This document shows, piece after piece, positions 6,843-10,605 of a stretch of 10,605 nt of DNA; within the stretch, counting starts at the first letter, position 1; every line of letters begins with the position of its first letter. Made by a program: the position numbers and the translations under genes. Below the pieces are notes generated by a model that was given only the letters and a program-made list of their open reading frames with translations, searched no databases and had not been told where the DNA came from. This stretch comes from Sva-07 sp035529175. GTDB lineage: Bacteria > Actinomycetota > Acidimicrobiia > Acidimicrobiales > Ilumatobacteraceae. Location: the NCBI GenBank assembly GCA_035529175.1, contig DATKXG010000018.1, positions 1 through 10,605 on the forward strand. Direction: 5' to 3'.

Positions 6843-8566
6843 CGGCGGCACCGGGCACTCGACGCCGCTCCATTCGACCACGCTCCGGTCGCCTCGTGGC
6901 GGCGCTGGCAGGGCTGGCGCTGAGCGTTGCTGCCTGTGGCGACATCGCCGGCGAGAGTTCCGAACCGCTCGACCCTGCCGAGGCGTCGCAACGGCTCGAC
7001 GAGCTGGCCGACGAGATCGGGTGGGTCGACAACCAGATCACCCGCAGCGCCTCGATCCCGCCACCGACCGGGGCCGACCTCTCCGACACCCTGCCCGACC
7101 TCGACGAGTTCGAGATCAAGGTTGCCGCACCGTCGAGCGCTGCGGAGGTCGTCGAGATCTGGGCGTCGACCGAGAAGTCCGGCGACGGGACCGACGGGTG
7201 GATGACCGAGGTCGTCAGCGAGTTCAACGACGCCGGCATCACGCTGGCCGACGGCACCCCCGTCGGGGTCGACCTCCGACGTATCGCGTCGGGCACCGGC
7301 TACCAGTACATCGCCCGCGGCCAGGAACTGCCCGACGCCTTCTCGCCGTCGAACCAGCTCTGGATCGAGATGGCCGGCGAGTTCCAGACGATGACCGAGG
7401 TTCGCCCGGTCACGGTCGAGAACGTCGCCGGCATCGTGATGAAGGACGAGACGGCCGACGAGTTGCGCTCCGCATACGGCGAACTCACCCCGGAAAACCT
7501 CGTCGACGCGGTGATCGCCGGTGACCTCGTGATGGGCTACACCGATCCGTTCGCGTCGAGCACCGGGCTGAACTTCCTGTTGACCGTGCTCGACTCGATC
7601 GCCGACGGCGACGAGTCGCAGCTGACGTCGCCGGACGTGGCGAGCGTGTTCGAGCAGTTCCAGCGCCAGGTGCCGTTCGTGGCGCTCACCACCCTGCAGA
7701 TGCGCGACTCGGTCGAGAACGACACCGGCACGCTCGACACGTTCGTGATGGAGTGGCAGACGTTCACCAACACCGACTCGCTGCAGTCGGGCTTCGAGTT
7801 CATCCCGTTCGGGGCCCGCCACGACAACCCGCTGTACGCGGTCGGCGATCTGGACGCGGCCGCGACCGAGGTGCTCGAGTTGTTCGCCCGGTTCGCCGAG
7901 CAACCCGAATACCAGCAGCTCGCCGACGAGTTCGGCTTCGACCCTGCGCCGTTCACGCCGACCGTCGAGGTGCCCTCGGGCGCAACGCTGATCGACGTCC
8001 AGAACGTCTGGAAGGACAAGAAGGACGGTGGACGACCGGTGGCCACCGTGTTCGTGGTCGACGTCAGCGGATCGATGGAGGGCACCCGCATCCAGGCGGT
8101 GCGCGAAGCGATGACCTCCGCCCGCGAGTTCATCAAGCCCGAGACCCAGGTGGGGGTCGTCGAGTTCAACGACACGGCGATGAAGCGCCTCGACGTCGCC
8201 GAGTTCGACCTCAACCAGCAGGGTCGGTACACGGCGATCGCCGAGGACCTCAGTCCCGGTGGCGGCACGGCCATGTACGACGGCATCGTGCTCGGCCTCA
8301 AGATGCTCGAGGACCAACGTGCCGCCGACCCCGACCTCAAGACGCTGCTGGTGGTGCTCACCGACGGCGAGACCACCGACGGGCTGCAGTTCGACGACGT
8401 CGACGACATGATCGCCGGGCTGCGGATCCCGATCTACACCGTCGGATTCGAGGCCGACCTCGAAGAACTCGGTCGCGTGTCGTCGCTGGTCGAAGCTGCG
8501 AGCATCGACGCCAGTGAAGACGACGTCGAGTTCAAGATCGCTGCGCTCTTCAACGCCGGTGGCTGA
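6839..8566 (+). CDS. Lipoprotein with solute-binding-like region fused to VWA domain
   Basis: The protein has 575 residues, with a GTG start overlapping the telA stop (GTGA). The N-terminus is an arginine-rich n-region, a hydrophobic core and a VAAC lipobox with Cys33, so it should be an extracytoplasmic lipoprotein. About residues 90-390 look like an extracellular ABC-type solute-binding fold (VEIWASTEKSG, LVMGYTDPFASSTGLNFL, a typical SBP hinge-type signature). Residues about 400-575 are a von Willebrand factor A domain with an intact metal-ion-dependent adhesion site: DVSGS (D408, S410, S412), T477 in GGGTAMYDG and D509 in TDGET. Such SBP-VWA fusions are ligand-sensing or adhesion modules, but no ligand can be named. 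It sits between TelA and a second, degenerate VWA-like protein. An envelope sensor for the XpaC-TelA machinery is an inference. Confidence 0.88.
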   Translation: MTAAPGTRRRSIRPRSGRLVAALAGLALSVAACGDIAGESSEPLDPAEASQRLDELADEIGWVDNQITRSASIPPPTGADLSDTLPDLDEFEIKVAAPSSAAEVVEIWASTEKSGDGTDGWMTEVVSEFNDAGITLADGTPVGVDLRRIASGTGYQYIARGQELPDAFSPSNQLWIEMAGEFQTMTEVRPVTVENVAGIVMKDETADELRSAYGELTPENLVDAVIAGDLVMGYTDPFASSTGLNFLLTVLDSIADGDESQLTSPDVASVFEQFQRQVPFVALTTLQMRDSVENDTGTLDTFVMEWQTFTNTDSLQSGFEFIPFGARHDNPLYAVGDLDAAATEVLELFARFAEQPEYQQLADEFGFDPAPFTPTVEVPSGATLIDVQNVWKDKKDGGRPVATVFVVDVSGSMEGTRIQAVREAMTSAREFIKPETQVGVVEFNDTAMKRLDVAEFDLNQQGRYTAIAEDLSPGGGTAMYDGIVLGLKMLEDQRAADPDLKTLLVVLTDGETTDGLQFDDVDDMIAGLRIPIYTVGFEADLEELGRVSSLVEAASIDASEDDVEFKIAALFNAGG

Positions 8567-8569
8567 CGC

Positions 8570-8983
8570 GTGAAGCCGCTGGCGATCTGGGTCGCGATCG
8601 TTGCGATCGTCTTTGGCGGCTACGCACTGGTCGCGAACCTGCTCAGCGAGACCGAACAGGTCTTCGTGATGGTCGATGCGTCGCAGCCGATGGAACTGCT
8701 CACCAACGACATCGTCGTCGAACTCGATCGCATCGATGACCGCGACGACGCCGAGTTCGCGCTGGCCACGATCAGCGACAGTCGGAGCAACTCCGGACTG
8801 GTCCACTCCTGGCAGTCGCAGCTGCGATGGACGACCACGCCGCTGTTCGGTCGGTGCTCGTTCGCCGACATCGACTCGTTCCCCGAGGCCACCGACGCCG
8901 ACGAGCGGATCCTGATCACGACCGCCGGCTCCTGCGACACGAGCAACCTCGCCGACTGGACCGTCGTCGAGCTCACGCCGTAG
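8570..8983 (+). CDS. Small membrane-anchored degenerate VWA-like protein (137 aa)
   Basis: It starts at GTG 8570, 3 nt after the previous stop, with no separate ribosome site, so it is probably translated by coupling. Residues about 4-24 form one hydrophobic helix (LAIWVAIVAIVFGGYALVA); the rest is acidic and probably extracytoplasmic. QVFVMVDASQPME near the start resembles the first VWA strand, where the metal motif DxSxS is normally found; here the second Ser is replaced by Pro. ERILITTAGSCD resembles the strand of the third metal motif, but lacks its Asp. No threonine motif is seen between. It looks like a shortened VWA domain that lost its metal site, perhaps a partner of the lipoprotein before it. 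Two cysteines in the C-terminal part (CSFAD and SCDTS) could form a disulfide. I do not recognise a named family; the VWA relation is by eye and uncertain. Confidence 0.75.
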   Translation: MKPLAIWVAIVAIVFGGYALVANLLSETEQVFVMVDASQPMELLTNDIVVELDRIDDRDDAEFALATISDSRSNSGLVHSWQSQLRWTTTPLFGRCSFADIDSFPEATDADERILITTAGSCDTSNLADWTVVELTP

Positions 8984-8990
8984 CACGACG

Positions 8991-9027
8991 GTGTTACATC
9001 AGGGGTCAGCGACCCCAGATGTAACAC
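8991..9027. promoter_or_regulatory. 37-bp near-perfect palindrome in front of dut
   Basis: GTGTTACATC A GGGGTC (8991-9007), a 3-nt centre AGC, then GACCCC A GATGTAACAC (9011-9027). The arms are 17 bp with one A-A mismatch. It begins 8 bp after the VWA-like gene's stop and ends 1 bp before the putative -10 of dut, covering its -35 region. It could be an operator for dut, a terminator of the upstream operon (no T-tract follows), or a copy of a dispersed palindromic repeat. Confidence 0.8.
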
Positions 9028-9028
9028 C

Positions 9029-9034
9029 TACGAT
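9029..9034 (+). promoter_or_regulatory. Candidate -10 box of a leaderless dut promoter
   Basis: TACGAT (TANNNT type) lies with 7 nt between its end and the dut GTG, the same spacing as at selA. There is no usable Shine-Dalgarno sequence, since the G-rich run GGTGGG abuts the start codon. A -35 at the usual distance would fall inside the centre of the 37-bp palindrome. Confidence 0.45.
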
Positions 9035-9041
9035 CGGTGGG

Positions 9042-9479
9042 GTGAGCCTTCCTGTTCCGATCGTCCAGCTCGACCTCGACCTCCCGCTGCCCGAGTACGC
9101 CCACGACGGCGACGCCGGACTCGACCTGTACGCACGCGAGTCGGCGACGCTCGCTGCCGGCGGCGGCCGGGTACTCGTGCCGACCGGCATCTCGATCGCG
9201 ATCCCGATGGGTCACGGCGGGTTCGTGCTCCCCCGCAGCGGAATGGCGATGAAGCACGGCATCAGCGTGGTCAACGCGCCGGGGTTGATCGACGCTGCGT
9301 ACCGCGGCGAGATCAAGGTCGTGCTGATCAACACCGACCCGGAGACCGACTACGTGGTCGAGCGTGGTGACCGGATCGCCCAGCTCGTGGTCCAACGCGT
9401 CGAATCGGTCGCCTGGCAGGTCGTCGACTCGCTCGACGGCGTCGACCGTGGCGGCGGCTTCGGTCACTCCGGCCGCTGA
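9042..9479 (+). CDS. dut: Deoxyuridine 5'-triphosphate nucleotidohydrolase (dUTPase)
   Basis: This cytoplasmic trimeric enzyme hydrolyses dUTP to dUMP and pyrophosphate, keeping uracil out of DNA and supplying thymidylate synthesis. All five motifs are visible in 145 residues: DAGLDLYA (motif 1), PRSGMAMKHG (2), GLIDAAYRGEIKV with the catalytic Asp (3), RGDRIAQLVV (4) and GGGFGHSGR (5, the P-loop-like C-terminal arm). The length is normal for the family. The start at GTG 9042 was chosen over a GTG at 8991 because the latter would run through the palindrome and add 17 residues with no family resemblance, whereas VSLPVPIVQLDLDLPLPEYA begins like other actinobacterial dUTPases. It converges with the NUDIX gene, with 28 bp between the stops. 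The call is secure. Confidence 0.96.
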   Translation: MSLPVPIVQLDLDLPLPEYAHDGDAGLDLYARESATLAAGGGRVLVPTGISIAIPMGHGGFVLPRSGMAMKHGISVVNAPGLIDAAYRGEIKVVLINTDPETDYVVERGDRIAQLVVQRVESVAWQVVDSLDGVDRGGGFGHSGR

Positions 9480-9486
9480 ACCGGCC
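9471..9486. terminator. Weak hairpin at the end of dut
   Basis: GGCCG (9471-9475) can pair with CGGCC (9482-9486) across a 6-nt loop, over the dut stop and into the 28-bp gap to the convergent NUDIX gene. The position suits a terminator, but the 5-bp stem is short and could be chance in this GC content. Confidence 0.25.
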
Positions 9487-9507
9487 AGCCATCACGTTTG
9501 GGCGCGG

Positions 9508-10230
9508 TCAGCCCCAGGCGAAGACGGGTTGTTCGAAGTCGTGGACGCGCTCGTTGACGCGGCCGTCGAGGGCGACCCAGCGGAACTGCACGAGCAACGC
9601 GCCGGTCGGCGCGTGGATCAGATCGCCACCGAGGGGGACCTGTACGACGGGACGCTCGCTCTCGGGAATCGTGACGAAGCGCGGCGAATCGGGCCGGGTG
9701 AGCTGGTGCAGCCCGATCCGGTAGGCGGCGAGCACCTCGCCCGGGTGCGGCACGATCTCGATGTCGGCCCCACCCCACACCACGACCGGCGTGATCACGT
9801 AGCCCGACCGCGTGGGATAGTCGTCGAGCAGGCCGAGCACCGAATCAGGCCCCAACCGCACACCGACCTCTTCGTCGGTCTCGCGCAGCGCCGCCTCGAC
9901 CGCGGTCTCTCCGACGTCGAGCCGCCCGCCCGGCAACGCCCACTGCGACGCGTGCCGGTTCAGTCCAGCGCTGCGGCGACAGAGCACGAACGATGCTCCA
10001 CCCGCTACGTCGGCCATGCGGCCGTCGAGGTCGGAGACGTCCGAGGGGATCACCGCCAGGTCGTCGGCGGAGGCACCGAACGGATCGACCTGGTCCGAGC
10101 CGACGGCGGAATCGACGAGCAGGATCGCAACGGCGGCATGCCGTCGCCCGTCCAGCGGGACCTCGCGACGCTCGTGGCGAGCCAGATTGGCAGCGACGGT
10201 CTCGCGCAGAGCGTCGTCGAGCGCGATCAT
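9508..10230 (-). CDS. NUDIX hydrolase, CoA-pyrophosphatase-like
   Basis: The protein has 240 residues. The Nudix box is complete at 102-124: G102, five residues, E108, then R116-E117 and E120-E121 before VGV (GRLDVGETAVEAALRETDEEVGV), so metal binding and diphosphate hydrolysis are expected. The sequence before it (FVLCRRSAGLNRHASQWALPGG) and after it (LLDDYPTRSGYVITPVVVWG) resembles NudL-type coenzyme A pyrophosphatases, though the substrate is not fixed by this. An acidic stretch of about 35 residues (about 41-76) separates the first beta strand (HAAVAILLVD) from ASFVLCRR and looks like an insertion. The ATG at 10230 overlaps the stop of the upstream YibE/F gene by 4 bp (ATGA), so the two are co-translated. 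Class is secure; substrate is uncertain. Confidence 0.92.
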   Translation of the reverse strand: MIALDDALRETVAANLARHERREVPLDGRRHAAVAILLVDSAVGSDQVDPFGASADDLAVIPSDVSDLDGRMADVAGGASFVLCRRSAGLNRHASQWALPGGRLDVGETAVEAALRETDEEVGVRLGPDSVLGLLDDYPTRSGYVITPVVVWGGADIEIVPHPGEVLAAYRIGLHQLTRPDSPRFVTIPESERPVVQVPLGGDLIHAPTGALLVQFRWVALDGRVNERVHDFEQPVFAWG

Positions 10231-10605
10231 CGGCCGGCCGAATCGGCCGTCGGCTCGCTCGGTTCGGCTCTGTGGTCGGGTCGGGTCGGGCTCGTCGATG
10301 CCAACACCTTGGCAGCCAGCGCCGTGCTGATCGGCACCGAGGCGACCAAGCCGATCGACCCGACGAGCGCTCGGACGATCTCGACGGCGACGACCTCACG
10401 CGTCGCCACCGAACCGAGGCCCTGTTCCGCCTCGCTGAACAGCAGGAGCAAGGGCAGCGACGCCCCGGCGTAGGCGAGAAAGAGCGTATTGACGGTCGAG
10501 GAGATGTGGTCGCGCCCGATTCGCAGTGCCCGCCCGTACAGCTCAGCGAAGTTCGCGTCGGGAGACGCCCGCCGGAGTTCCCACACCGCCGACACCTGCG
10601 TGACG
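10227..10605 (-). CDS. YibE/F-family membrane protein, C-terminal part (cut by window edge)
   Basis: The frame is open to the right end, so the start lies beyond the window and about 125 residues of the C-terminus are visible. The sequence VTQVSAVWELRRASPDANF, then RALRIGRDHISSTVNTLFLA, YAGASLPLLLLF and EIVRALVGSIGLVASVPIST is characteristic of the end of YibE/F-like proteins (PF07907). At least two hydrophobic segments are visible here. A polar, proline- and glutamate-rich tail ends the protein. YibE/F proteins are multi-pass inner membrane proteins of unknown function, found in many actinobacteria and firmicutes. Its stop overlaps the NUDIX start (ATGA), so the two form an operon. An internal GTG at 10595 is not the real start, because family sequence continues upstream of it. 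Confidence 0.88.
   Translation of the reverse strand, partial: VTQVSAVWELRRASPDANFAELYGRALRIGRDHISSTVNTLFLAYAGASLPLLLLFSEAEQGLGSVATREVVAVEIVRALVGSIGLVASVPISTALAAKVLASTSPTRPDHRAEPSEPTADSAGR

Noticed and set aside
5214..6881. 555-codon open frame on the minus strand opposite telA
   Set aside because: Same shadow effect; no recognisable motif and it spans the boundaries of three supported plus-strand genes.
6710..8986. 758-codon open frame on the minus strand opposite telA, the VWA lipoprotein and the small VWA-like gene
   Set aside because: Antisense shadow of strongly GC-biased codons: its composition (V, L, D, R, H-rich, no domain pattern) is what the reverse strand of these genes gives, while the plus-strand frames contain clear TelA and VWA motifs.
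8991..9041. Upstream GTG start for dut that would add 17 residues
   Set aside because: The extension is encoded by the palindrome and putative promoter and has no resemblance to dUTPase N-termini.
9364..10473. 369-codon plus-strand open frame overlapping dut, NUDIX and YibE/F genes
   Set aside because: Covers three genes with recognised motifs in other frames; no motif of its own.

Overview
The window is GC-rich, with strong G/C bias at third codon positions, frequent GTG starts and 4-bp stop/start overlaps. The gene set (selA/selB, XpaC-TelA, a short MT0933-type antitoxin-like protein, YibE/F, dut) suggests a high-GC actinobacterium. An Acidimicrobiia (Ilumatobacter-like) origin is my best guess, but it is inferred from protein flavour and not from any marker gene. 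All coordinates and motifs were read directly from the sequence; no searches were run.

Layout. (1) 1-900, plus: the 3' part of an NfeD-like membrane protein, cut by the left edge, meeting selB tail to tail at a hairpin (903-934). (2) 4195-938, minus: a 57-residue antitoxin-like protein, then selA and selB. The last two overlap by 4 bp and encode the enzyme that makes selenocysteinyl-tRNA and the elongation factor that delivers it. No selC tRNA, selD or selenoprotein is visible here. (3) 4742-4244, minus: a short, probably frameshifted remnant of a DUF2817/M14-like zinc hydrolase. (4) 4821-8983, plus: a tight four-gene operon. It encodes an XpaC-like two-helix membrane protein with a coiled-coil tail, a TelA-family protein, a lipoprotein joining a solute-binding-protein-like region to a VWA domain with intact metal-site residues, and a short membrane-anchored protein that looks like a degenerate VWA. 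(5) 8991-9027: a 37-bp near-perfect palindrome directly in front of dut (9042-9479, plus). (6) 10605-9508, minus: the C-terminal part of a YibE/F membrane protein, cut by the right edge and overlapping by 4 bp a NUDIX hydrolase gene that converges on dut.

How the genes may work together. selA and selB form the translation part of a selenocysteine pathway. The four-gene operon is the most interesting region. XpaC and TelA are known partners in envelope or toxic-ion stress loci, and here they are coupled to an extracytoplasmic sensor-like VWA lipoprotein and a second, apparently metal-site-less VWA-like protein. This suggests an envelope-spanning complex, but its function is inferred. dut and the NUDIX hydrolase are both nucleotide-housecleaning type enzymes.

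Several starts (selA, the XpaC-like gene, dut) lack a Shine-Dalgarno sequence and have a TANNNT box 7-9 nt upstream, the arrangement expected for leaderless mRNAs in actinobacteria. No stretch longer than about 300 bp is left without a gene or gene remnant.
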